DNA from: an uncultured Collinsella sp.
GTDB lineage: Bacteria > Actinomycetota > Coriobacteriia > Coriobacteriales > Coriobacteriaceae
DNA length: 34,527 nucleotides
Direction of reading: 5' to 3'
Assembly (NCBI GenBank): GCA_902493915.1
Contig: CABUQY010000007.1
Coordinates: 1 to 34,527, forward strand
A program made the translations under genes and the position numbers. Shown here one piece after another: positions 25,165-32,492 of this stretch (position 1 is its first letter; each line of letters opens with the position of its first letter). The notes below the pieces were generated by a model that saw nothing but the letters and a program-made list of their open reading frames with translations, was not told the DNA's origin and did no database searches.

Positions 25165-27942
25165 ATGATTCTCAACGGACCGGGAATTAGCTACACCGAG
25201 CCCGACATCGGTTCGGAGTTCGTGCCACCGCTTCCGGAGCATCCGCGCGAGGCAATCGTCAAGCTGTGCGAGCACTGCACCAACCGTCTGCTGCATCGCG
25301 ATGAGCTGCTGGGCTACGAGTACTGGTCGTTTGCCGAGGCCGCAACCGACGAGCAGGCCGAAGTACTCTGCAAGATGAAGATGCGCCGTCCCTATACGCT
25401 GCCCGAGATGGTCAAGCTCACCGGCATGCCCGAAGCCGATATCGAGAAGATGCTCGACGACATGAGCTACACGGGTCTGCTCGAGCACAACTGGGAAAAC
25501 CCCGAGCGGGCCAAGCAGTGGGTGCTGCCCATGCTGGTGCCGGGTTCCGCCGAGTTCCTCAACATGCGCGTGAGCCAGCTTGAGGAACATCCGGTCTATG
25601 CCAAGTTCTTTGAGCAGGCGTCCAAGGGACCGCTGTCCAAGGCCACGCCGATGGTGCCGCCCGGAGGCGCCGGCATCGGCATGCACGTCATTCCGGTCGA
25701 GAAGGCCATCGACGCCGCGAGCACCTCGGTGCCGATCGAGCATATCGAGCACTGGCTCGACAAATACGAGGGCAAATATGCCGCCAGCACCTGCAGCTGC
25801 CGCGCGAGCCGTCGCGTGATGGGCGAGGGCTGCGCCGACGACCCCGCCGACTGGTGCATTGCCGTGGGCGATATGGCCGACTATGTGGTTGAGACCGACC
25901 GCGGCCATTATGTAACGCGCGACGAGGTCTACGACATCCTGCGCCAGGCCGAGGACAACGGCTTTGTGCACCAGATCACCAATATCGACGGCGAGAACAA
26001 GATCTTCGCCATCTGCAACTGCAACGTCAACGTGTGCTACGCCCTGCGCACCTCGCAGCTGTTCAACACGCCCAACCTGTCGCGCTCGGCCTATGTCGCC
26101 AAGGTCGAGAAGGACAAGTGCGTGGCCTGCGGTCGCTGCGTTGAGGTGTGTCCGGCCGGCGCCGCCAAGCTGGGCCAGAAGCTCTGCAGCAAAAAGGCCG
26201 GCGGACAGGTGCCCGAGTATCCGCGCCAGGAGCTGCCCGATGCCACCAAGTGGGACCACACCAAGTGGTCGCCCAACTACCGCAACGACAACCGCATCGA
26301 GACACATGAGTCCGGCACCGCTCCCTGCAAGACGGCCTGCCCCGCGCATGTCGCCGTTCAGGGCTATTTGAAGCTCGCGGCTCAGGGTCGCTATGACGAG
26401 GCACTGGCGCTCATCAAGCGCGAGAACCCGCTGCCCGCTATCTGCGGCCGTGTGTGCAACCGCCGCTGTGAGGATGCCTGCACCCGCGGCCGTGTGGACG
26501 CCGCCGTGGCTATCGACGAGGTCAAGAAGTTCATCGCCCAGCGCGATCTGGATGCCGCGACCCGCTATGTCCCGCCCGTGGTGACCCCAACGCGTGCCGG
26601 CGGCTTCGACCAGAAGATCGCCATCATCGGCGCCGGCCCGGCCGGTCTGTCCTGCGCTTTCTATCTGGCCGAGAAGGGCTACAAGCCCGTCGTGTTCGAG
26701 AAAAACGAGCGCCCGGGCGGCATGCTCACCTACGGCATTCCCAGCTTTAAGCTGCAGAAGGACGTCATTGAGGCCGAGGTCGAGGTCATTCGCCTGATGG
26801 GTGCCGAGTTCCGCTATGGCGTGGAAGTCGGTCGCGACGTGACGCTCGACGAGTTGCGCGCGCAGGGCTTTAAGGCCTTCTACGTTGCTATTGGCTGCCA
26901 GGGCGGCCGCCTTGCCGGCATTCCGGGCGAGGATGCCGAGGACGTGACCGTGGCCGTCGACTTCCTTCGCGAGGTTAACAGCGGCAAGATCGATACCCTG
27001 TCCGGCCGCACCATTGTAGTGGGCGGCGGCAACGTGGCCATCGACGTTGCCCGCAACGCCTGCCGTCTGGGTTCCGAGCACGTTGAGATGTTCTGCCTGG
27101 AGAGCGAGGCCCAGATGCCCGCCAGCGAGGAGGAGCGTCGCGAGGCCGTTGGGGACGGCGCTCACATCAGCTGCGGCTGGGGCCCCAAGGAGATTCACCT
27201 GGACGAGGCCGGTCGTGTGTGCGGTATCACCTTCAAGCGCTGCACGCGTGTCTTTGACGATGAGGGCCGTTTTGCGCCCGAGTACGACGAGAACGATCTG
27301 CGCCGTGTCGATGCCGACCGTGTCGTCATGTCGATTGGCCAGTCCATTGTGTGGGGCGACCTGCTGGCTGGCTCCAAGGTGGAGCTCGGCCGCGGCCAGG
27401 GTGCCCTTGCCGATCCCCAGACCTACCAGACCGCCGAGCCAGACATCTTTGTGGGCGGCGACGTCTACACCGGCCCCAGCTTTGCCATCGACGCTATCGC
27501 CGCCGGCCACGAGGCCGCGGTGTCCATCCATCGCTTTGTGCAGCCGGGCTCCACGCTCACCATCGGCCGCAATCAACGCCGCTACACCGCGCTCGACCGC
27601 GACGACATTGTGCTCGAGAGCTACGACAACGCGAGCCGCGAGGTTGCGCATGTAGACTGCGAACGTGAGAAGGCTGCGCCGTTTAGCGAGTATGTTGAGA
27701 CCTTTACCGAGGAGCAGGTGCGCGCCGAGACCGCCCGCTGCCTGGGCTGCGGCGCCTCGATCGTCGACCCTAACAAGTGCATCGGCTGCGGCCTGTGCAC
27801 CACCAAGTGCGCGTTCGACGCCATCCATCTGGATCGCGACCGCCCCGAGTGCTCAACGATGGTCAAATACGAGCAAAAGCTCCTAAGCCTTGGCAAGTAT
27901 GCTCTAAAGCGTGCCATCAAGATTAAGTTCGGTCGCAAGTAA
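25165..27942 (+). CDS. Multidomain Fe-S flavoprotein oxidoreductase (GltD-like)
   Basis: This 925-residue soluble enzyme contains, in order, a helical winged-helix-like N-terminus (1-200) and a Cys-rich part (CSCRASRR near 210, CNCNVNVCYA near 284). A 4Fe-4S motif CVACGRCVEVCPAG follows near 318. A GltD/dihydropyrimidine-dehydrogenase-like unit comes next, with the helical Cys motif (CKTACPAH near 387; CGRVCNRRCEDAC near 427), FAD site IAIIGAGPAGLSCAFYLAEKG (near 485; 21-residue core shown by GAGPAG) and NAD(P) site VVGGGNVAIDVARNA (near 617). The C-terminal motif CIGCGLCTTKC lies near 873. It probably passes electrons between NAD(P)H and a low-potential partner; the substrate is unknown. The ATG at 25165 has AGAAGGGAC upstream; an earlier in-frame ATG lies inside an operator. 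hypA follows after 30 bases. Confidence 0.85.
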   Translation: MILNGPGISYTEPDIGSEFVPPLPEHPREAIVKLCEHCTNRLLHRDELLGYEYWSFAEAATDEQAEVLCKMKMRRPYTLPEMVKLTGMPEADIEKMLDDMSYTGLLEHNWENPERAKQWVLPMLVPGSAEFLNMRVSQLEEHPVYAKFFEQASKGPLSKATPMVPPGGAGIGMHVIPVEKAIDAASTSVPIEHIEHWLDKYEGKYAASTCSCRASRRVMGEGCADDPADWCIAVGDMADYVVETDRGHYVTRDEVYDILRQAEDNGFVHQITNIDGENKIFAICNCNVNVCYALRTSQLFNTPNLSRSAYVAKVEKDKCVACGRCVEVCPAGAAKLGQKLCSKKAGGQVPEYPRQELPDATKWDHTKWSPNYRNDNRIETHESGTAPCKTACPAHVAVQGYLKLAAQGRYDEALALIKRENPLPAICGRVCNRRCEDACTRGRVDAAVAIDEVKKFIAQRDLDAATRYVPPVVTPTRAGGFDQKIAIIGAGPAGLSCAFYLAEKGYKPVVFEKNERPGGMLTYGIPSFKLQKDVIEAEVEVIRLMGAEFRYGVEVGRDVTLDELRAQGFKAFYVAIGCQGGRLAGIPGEDAEDVTVAVDFLREVNSGKIDTLSGRTIVVGGGNVAIDVARNACRLGSEHVEMFCLESEAQMPASEEERREAVGDGAHISCGWGPKEIHLDEAGRVCGITFKRCTRVFDDEGRFAPEYDENDLRRVDADRVVMSIGQSIVWGDLLAGSKVELGRGQGALADPQTYQTAEPDIFVGGDVYTGPSFAIDAIAAGHEAAVSIHRFVQPGSTLTIGRNQRRYTALDRDDIVLESYDNASREVAHVDCEREKAAPFSEYVETFTEEQVRAETARCLGCGASIVDPNKCIGCGLCTTKCAFDAIHLDRDRPECSTMVKYEQKLLSLGKYALKRAIKIKFGRK

Positions 27943-27972
27943 GTAGTCATAACGGGAACGGCGGAGGAAAAA

Positions 27973-28410
27973 GTGCACGAGCTCGGAATCGTCTATCACA
28001 TCATTCGCGATGTCGAGAATGTGGCGCGCGCCCATGGCGTGCGTCGCGTTTCGAGCGTCACGCTGCTGCTGGGCGAGGTCTCGGGCGTCGTTCCCGACTT
28101 GCTGCTCGACGCTTGGCGCTGGGCGGCAGATAAAAAGCCCATCGCGCAGGGCGCGGAGCTTATCGTGGAGCCCGTCGAGGCCGTGACACATTGCGAGGCG
28201 TGCGGCTGCGACTACGCGACTGTCGAGCACGGCAAGACCTGTCCCCATTGCGGTAGCGGCGAGACATACCTGCTGCAGGGCCAGGAGGTCATGATCAAGC
28301 AGATCGAGACCCCCGACGAGGACCCGGCAGACGCTGCTCCTGACGGCCTCTCCGACGCCCCCGACGCCGTCGACGCCGTCGACGCCGCCAACCCCCTCCA
28401 CATCGCCTAG
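27973..28410 (+). CDS. hypA: HypA-like nickel metallochaperone
   Basis: This 145-residue protein begins MHELGIV, with the His2 used by HypA to bind nickel, and has the zinc site CEACGCDY...CPHCGSGE (two CxxC pairs). HypA delivers nickel to [NiFe] hydrogenases and, in some species, urease. No hydrogenase gene, hypB or other hyp gene is in the window, so it is an orphan beside the Fe-S flavoprotein. The C-terminus is extended by about 30 acidic residues with a short repeat (DAPDAVDAVDAAN) encoded by a GACGCCGTC tandem repeat. The GTG start has GGAGG five bases upstream. Confidence 0.85.
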   Translation: MHELGIVYHIIRDVENVARAHGVRRVSSVTLLLGEVSGVVPDLLLDAWRWAADKKPIAQGAELIVEPVEAVTHCEACGCDYATVEHGKTCPHCGSGETYLLQGQEVMIKQIETPDEDPADAAPDGLSDAPDAVDAVDAANPLHIA

Positions 28411-28421
28411 GATTCCCTATA

Positions 28422-28488
28422 AGTTGCGGTGAAATAGTTCCTAAATCCAGCCTTCTGGCTCTTAAACAAGAACTATTCCACCGCAACT
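28422..28488. repeat. Palindromic element after hypA
   Basis: The arms 28422-28440 and 28470-28488 (AGTTGCGGTGAAATAGTTC and its complement, one mismatch) enclose a small AGCC-TTCT-GGCT hairpin. A TATTTTG follows, so it may double as the terminator of the flavoprotein-hypA operon. Confidence 0.7.
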
Positions 28489-28530
28489 ATTTTGAGTGGT
28501 TTCGTAGACCATAAGTCACGAAAAAAGTCA

Positions 28531-28714
28531 AGCCATGTCTGTTTAAACAAAATGGCGGCAGTACAAGCGCATTCGCGCTTGCCTAAAATCGATATTAATG
28601 AACAGCCTGCTTGTATCTGTAAAAGGCATGGCTTGATGAGCGACGCCTTGTCGTGTAATGAGTCAAAAAGCAGTAACGTAATCAACTTGTAACAAACTTA
28701 GACGTTTAAACAAA
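28531..28714. other. AT-rich PTS upstream region with nested dyads
   Basis: This non-coding gap is AT-rich. CAAGCCATG (28530-28538) pairs with CATGGCTTG (28627-28635), and inside it CAAGCGCATTCGCGCTTG forms a compact hairpin (28565-28582). GTTTAAACAAA occurs twice as a direct repeat (28541-28551 and 28704-28714); its GTTTAAAC core is palindromic. These could be regulator sites or the remnant of an element. Confidence 0.4.
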
Positions 28715-28739
28715 TAATCCAACCTTTTGCGAATTTAGC

Positions 28740-28745
28740 TATAAT
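28740..28745 (+). promoter_or_regulatory. Candidate -10 box of the PTS operon
   Basis: A consensus TATAAT lies 71 bases before the IIAB start. No good -35 box sits at 17 bp, which suggests an activator-dependent promoter. No sigma-54 signature was found. Confidence 0.45.
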
Positions 28746-28815
28746 TCCACAATCCAAACAGGTATACTCCTTTCATGTCGTGTAGGAAATACGTAGACAA
28801 AAAGGAGGTTATGTG

Positions 28816-29805
28816 ATGGTAAGTATTGTTCTTGCTAGCCACGGGGACTTGGCAGCTGGAATCAAGCAGACGGGCTCGATGGTCTTTGGCGATCAGCCGT
28901 CTGTTGCCGTGGTCTCGCTCGAGCCGAGCATGGGCCCCGACGATTTCCGTGCCAAGGTTGAGGAAGCAGTCGCTTCCTTCGAGGACCAGGAGCAGGTGCT
29001 CTTCCTCGTTGATCTGTGGGGCGGCACGCCGTTCAACCAGATCAGCGGGCTCATCGAGGGCCACGATTCCTGGGCTATCGTCACCGGTGTCAACCTGCCT
29101 ATGCTCATCGAGGCATATTCGCAGCGCTTTGACGCAAAGAACACTGCACATGCGATCGCAAAACATCTCGTGACTGAGGCTAAGGCTGGCGTGCGCGTCA
29201 AGCCCGAGTCTCTGGAGCCCGAGGAGAAGAAGCCGGCTGCGGCCGCCGCTGCTCCTGCAGGCGCCATCCCTCCGGGAACGGTCATCGGCGACGGGCACAT
29301 CAAGATTGCCCACGTCCGTATCGACACCCGTCTGCTTCATGGTCAGGTGGCCACCACGTGGACCAAGCAGATCAACCCCAACCGCATTATCGTGGTTTCC
29401 GACGGCGTTGCTCACGACGAGCTCCGTAAGACCATGATCGAGCAGGCTGCCCCTCCGGGAGTCCATGCCAACGTCGTGCCCATCAAGAAGATGGCCGAGG
29501 TCGTCAAGGACACGCGCTTTGGTGACACCAAGGCTATGCTGCTCTTTGAGAACCCGCAGGATCTGCTCAAGGCCATCGAGGCCGGCGTCGACATCAAGGA
29601 AGTCAACATCGGTTCCATGGCTCACTCCAAGGGCAAGGTCGTCGTCACCAACGCCGTCGCTATGGGCGATGACGACGTCAAGACTCTCGAGGCCCTCAAG
29701 GCCAAGGGCGTCAAGTTCGAGGTCCGCAAGGTTCCTTCGGATTCCTCCGAGGATCTCGACGCCATGTTGAAGAAAGCTAAGGCCGAACTGGCCGCTCAAG
29801 CATAG
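28816..29805 (+). CDS. manX: PTS mannose-family EIIAB fusion
   Basis: This 329-residue cytoplasmic protein carries phosphate from HPr to sugar. The IIA domain (1-130) has the phospho-histidine His9 (IVLASHGDLAAGI) and the family's DLWGGTPFNQ. An Ala/Pro linker (about 135-155) joins it to a IIB domain (160-329) with the phospho-site His175 in RIDTRLLHGQVATTW. The order matches ManX-type fusions. The ATG at 28816 has AAAGGAGG seven bases upstream; an overlapping GTG at 28813 is less likely. The sugar may be mannose, glucose, fructose, sorbose or an amino sugar; the sequence does not settle this. Confidence 0.94.
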   Translation: MVSIVLASHGDLAAGIKQTGSMVFGDQPSVAVVSLEPSMGPDDFRAKVEEAVASFEDQEQVLFLVDLWGGTPFNQISGLIEGHDSWAIVTGVNLPMLIEAYSQRFDAKNTAHAIAKHLVTEAKAGVRVKPESLEPEEKKPAAAAAAPAGAIPPGTVIGDGHIKIAHVRIDTRLLHGQVATTWTKQINPNRIIVVSDGVAHDELRKTMIEQAAPPGVHANVVPIKKMAEVVKDTRFGDTKAMLLFENPQDLLKAIEAGVDIKEVNIGSMAHSKGKVVVTNAVAMGDDDVKTLEALKAKGVKFEVRKVPSDSSEDLDAMLKKAKAELAAQA

Positions 29806-29823
29806 TAAAGGAGGGTCCGATAC

Positions 29824-30642
29824 ATGTCTGCAATCACTATTCTGCTTGTTGCGATTGTCGCGTTGCTTGCCGGTATGGAAGGCATTCTGGATGAGTTCCA
29901 GTTCCATCAGCCGCTCGTGGCATGCACGCTTATCGGTCTCGTAACCGGTCACCTTCAGGAGGGTATCCTCCTGGGCGGTTCGCTCCAGATGATGGCCCTT
30001 GGCTGGGCTAACGTCGGCGCCGCTGTCGCGCCTGACGCCGCTCTGGCCTCGGTCGCTTCTTCGATCATCATGGTGCTCGCCCTCAACGGTGGCGCCACCG
30101 ATTCGGCCAAGGCCGTTACCGCCGCCATCGCCGTCGCCGTCCCGCTGTCGGTCGCTGGTCTGTTCCTGACCATGATCTGCCGTACCATTGCTACCGCTAT
30201 CGCTCACGCCATGGACGGTTGCGCCGAGAAGGGCGACTTCTCCGGCATCGAGCGCTGGCAGTATGCTGCCATCCTCATGCAGGGCCTTCGTATCGCCATC
30301 CCGGCAGTGCTTCTGTGCGTCATCCCGGCCGAGGCCGTTACCAACGCGCTTAACGCTATGCCCGACTGGCTGTCCGGCGGTATGGCTGTCGGCGGCGGCA
30401 TGGTCGCTTCCGTCGGTTACGCCATGGTCATCAACATGATGGCCACCAAGGAGACCTGGCCGTTCTTCGTCCTCGGCTTTGTCCTTGCTGCCATCCCTCA
30501 GCTCACGCTGATCGCCCTTGGTCTCATCGGCATCTCCCTTGCCCTCATCTACCTTGGCCTTAAGGATCTGGCCAAGCAGGGTGGCGGCATGGGCGGTGGC
30601 TCCGGCGACCCGCTCGGCGACATTCTGAACGATTACGAGTAG
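29824..30642 (+). CDS. manY: PTS mannose-family EIIC permease
   Basis: This 272-residue polytopic protein forms the sugar channel with EIID. The N-terminus matches the family (LLVAIVALLAGMEGILDEFQFHQPLVACTLIGLVTG), followed by GILLGGSLQMMALGWANVGAA, the signature region of EIIC-Man, and several more hydrophobic helices. The C-terminus is a Gly-rich cytoplasmic tail (QGGGMGGGSGDPLGD). AAAGGAGGGTC precedes the ATG, which lies 18 bases after the EIIAB stop. It overlaps no other gene and is co-transcribed with its neighbours. Confidence 0.95.
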   Translation: MSAITILLVAIVALLAGMEGILDEFQFHQPLVACTLIGLVTGHLQEGILLGGSLQMMALGWANVGAAVAPDAALASVASSIIMVLALNGGATDSAKAVTAAIAVAVPLSVAGLFLTMICRTIATAIAHAMDGCAEKGDFSGIERWQYAAILMQGLRIAIPAVLLCVIPAEAVTNALNAMPDWLSGGMAVGGGMVASVGYAMVINMMATKETWPFFVLGFVLAAIPQLTLIALGLIGISLALIYLGLKDLAKQGGGMGGGSGDPLGDILNDYE

Positions 30643-30658
30643 GAGGGGAGTGATACAT

Positions 30659-31579
30659 ATGGCAGAGAACAAGATTCAGCTCACCAAGGCTGACCGCAAG
30701 AAGGTTTGCTTCCGTCATCAGTTCCTTCAGGGCTCGTGGAACTACGAGCGTATGCAGAACGGCGGCTGGTGCTTCGCAATGATCCCTGCGATCAAGAAGC
30801 TCTACACCAGCAAGGATGACCAGATTGCCGCTCTTAAGCGCCACCTGGAGTTCTATAACACCCACCCCTATGTTTCCGCCCCCGTCATTGGCGTTACCCT
30901 CGCCCTCGAGGAGGAGCGCGCCAACGGTGCTCCGATCGATGACGTCGCCATCCAGGGCGTCAAGGTCGGTATGATGGGCCCGCTCGCCGGCGTCGGTGAC
31001 CCCGTCTTCTGGTTCACCCTTCGCCCGATTCTGGGCGCTCTGGGCGCTTCCCTGGCCCTGTCCGGCAGCATCGCCGGTCCGTTGCTGTTCTTCTTCGCGT
31101 GGAACATCATCCGTTACGCCTTCCTGTGGTACACGCAGGAGTTTGGCTACAAGGTCGGCTCCTCCATCGCCAAGGACCTCTCCGGTGGTCTGATGGGCAA
31201 GGTCACCGAGGGCGCTTCCATCCTGGGTATGTTCATCATCGGCGCTCTGGTCGAGCGCTGGGTGTCCATTTCCTTCACCCCGATCGTCTCCACGGTCAAG
31301 CAGTCTGCTGGCGCCTTTATCGACTGGGCTAGCCTGCCCTCCGGTTCCGAGGGTATCAAGGAAGCGCTGACGATGTACAACTCCGTCGGTGCTACCGCCC
31401 TTGATCAGATGAAGGTCACCACGCTTCAGGCCAACCTCGATCAGCTCATCCCCGGCCTTGCCGCCGTGTGCCTGACCCTGCTGGTCTGCAAGCTCCTCAA
31501 GAAGAAGGTCAGCCCGATCGTCATCATCCTGGCTCTCTTCGCCGTCGGCATCATCGGTCGCTTCTGCGGCTTTATGTAA
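30659..31579 (+). CDS. manZ: PTS mannose-family EIID component
   Basis: This 306-residue protein partners EIIC in the membrane. Family features are the N-terminal LTKADRKKVCFRHQFLQGSWNYERMQNGGWCFAM, the long amphipathic region LKRHLEFYNTHPYVSAPVIGVTLALEEERANG, and GVKVGMMGPLAGVGDPVFWFTLRPILGALGASLALSG. The C-terminus has further hydrophobic helices. The ATG at 30659 lies 8 bases after AGGAGGGGAG; an in-frame GTG at 30650 overlaps that site and is rejected. It ends the PTS transcript, with a terminator about 60 bases downstream. Confidence 0.95.
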   Translation: MAENKIQLTKADRKKVCFRHQFLQGSWNYERMQNGGWCFAMIPAIKKLYTSKDDQIAALKRHLEFYNTHPYVSAPVIGVTLALEEERANGAPIDDVAIQGVKVGMMGPLAGVGDPVFWFTLRPILGALGASLALSGSIAGPLLFFFAWNIIRYAFLWYTQEFGYKVGSSIAKDLSGGLMGKVTEGASILGMFIIGALVERWVSISFTPIVSTVKQSAGAFIDWASLPSGSEGIKEALTMYNSVGATALDQMKVTTLQANLDQLIPGLAAVCLTLLVCKLLKKKVSPIVIILALFAVGIIGRFCGFM

Positions 31580-31635
31580 GCACGCTTCGGCTTAAGACCG
31601 AGAATTGCTAGGCAAGGGCTTTTGAGCCATTGAAA

Positions 31636-31681
31636 CGGACCGCACCCGGTGGGTACACTGGATGCGGTCCGATTGTTTTTA
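31636..31681 (+). terminator. Terminator after the PTS operon
   Basis: A 16-position stem (31636-31651 with 31656-31671, one mismatch and one wobble) has a GGTA loop and is followed by ATTGTTTTTA. The DUF956 gene starts just beyond, so readthrough may couple them. Confidence 0.82.
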
Positions 31682-31699
31682 TTGGAGGGCGAGGCGCGT

Positions 31700-32098
31700 A
31701 TGGCGCAATCTCAGAACAGCACGGTCGATCTGGCAACGCCGGCAACCTGCCTGATGGGGCTTACCAGCCACGGTAACGTGATGGTGGGCAATAAGGCGTT
31801 TGAGTACTATAACGAGCGCAATCCCGAGGATTATATTCAAATCCCGTGGGACGAGATCGACTATATTGCCGCCGAGGTTTTACGCGGCACCAAGAAGATC
31901 ACGCGTTTTGCCATCTTTACCAAGGATAACGGCCACTTTACGTTTACGACGCGCGATGACAAAGAGACGCTTCGTGCGGTCCGTAAGTACGTCGATGAGG
32001 ATAAGCTCGTGCGTTCGCCCGATTTTATCGACGTAACGACCAAGGGCGCCAAGAGCATCCCCGCTGCCATCAAGAGCCTTTTCCACAGAGACAGCTAA
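31700..32098 (+). CDS. manO: DUF956 family protein (ManO-like)
   Basis: This 132-residue cytoplasmic protein matches the DUF956 family, which is found almost only next to mannose-type PTS operons (ManO in lactic acid bacteria) and is thought to modulate them; the mechanism is not established. Seen here are TCLMGLTSHGNVMVGNKAFEYYNE, IQIPWDEIDYIAAEV, KITRFAIFTKDNGHFTFTTRDD and a basic C-terminal helix. The ATG at 31700 is chosen because TTGGAGGGCGAGG lies upstream and the protein then starts as relatives do; an earlier in-frame GTG overlaps the terminator. Its spacing after a terminator suggests partial readthrough or its own promoter. Confidence 0.88.
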   Translation: MAQSQNSTVDLATPATCLMGLTSHGNVMVGNKAFEYYNERNPEDYIQIPWDEIDYIAAEVLRGTKKITRFAIFTKDNGHFTFTTRDDKETLRAVRKYVDEDKLVRSPDFIDVTTKGAKSIPAAIKSLFHRDS

Positions 32099-32116
32099 TC
32101 GTTGGCGATAGATGGC

Positions 32117-32164
32117 GGAAAATGCATCCCGGAATTTGTTCTCATTCCGGGATGCATTTTCCTT
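32117..32164 (+). terminator. Terminator after DUF956
   Basis: A perfect 19-bp stem (32117-32135 with 32144-32162) has an 8-base loop; its right arm ends GCATTTTCC and is followed by TTTT. Confidence 0.85.
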
Positions 32165-32172
32165 TTGAGGGC

Positions 32173-32260
32173 CAGTTGGGAAAGCTTGTCCCATTATTTC
32201 GCGTTATTCCGGGTTATTCTTTCCGATATTGAGGATTGCCCTCGGAAACTATTCGCTATA
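32173..32260. repeat. Decayed palindromic element (copy 2 of the 7237 type)
   Basis: It shares ordered blocks with 7237-7310: GGAAAGNNNGTCCC/ATTATTT, TTTCCG, TTGAG and CGGAAACT. TTCCG and CGGAA still form a short stem, but the longer pairing seen in copy 1 is lost. Confidence 0.4.
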
Positions 32261-32327
32261 GAGCCTTCTCGATGAGTGGCCATGCGCTACATGGCAAAGG
32301 GGTAAATCTGCTACACTAGTACAACAT

Positions 32328-32403
32328 GCCTCCGTAGCTCAGGGGATAGAGCACCGCTCTCCTAAAGCGGGTGTCGACGGTTCGAATCCGCCCGGGGGCA
32401 CCA
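32328..32403 (+). tRNA. tRNA-Arg (anticodon CCT)
   Basis: The acceptor stem GCCTCCG (32328-32334) pairs with CGGGGGC. The D arm GCTC...GAGC, anticodon stem CCGCT/AGCGG with loop CTCCTAA (anticodon CCT, reading AGG), and T loop TTCGAAT are all present. The CCA end is encoded (32401-32403). One A-C mismatch is seen in the T stem. Confidence 0.95.
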
Positions 32404-32412
32404 GGGAATATG

Positions 32413-32438
32413 ACGGCGTCGCGGGAGCGGCGCCGTTT
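32413..32438 (+). terminator. Terminator after tRNA-Arg
   Basis: A 10-bp stem (32413-32422 with 32427-32436, one wobble) has a GGGA loop and is followed by TTTCT. Confidence 0.65.
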
Positions 32439-32492
32439 CTGGTTTGCGGGGGCCGCCGTGCTGCTCGCCCGTGGGGGACTGGCATCTGTTTC

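Noticed and set aside
28489..28815. Sigma-54 promoter for a LevR-type regulated PTS
   Set aside because: No TGGCAC-N5-TTGC element occurs upstream of the IIAB start; TTGGCA at 28848 lies inside the gene without a -12 match.
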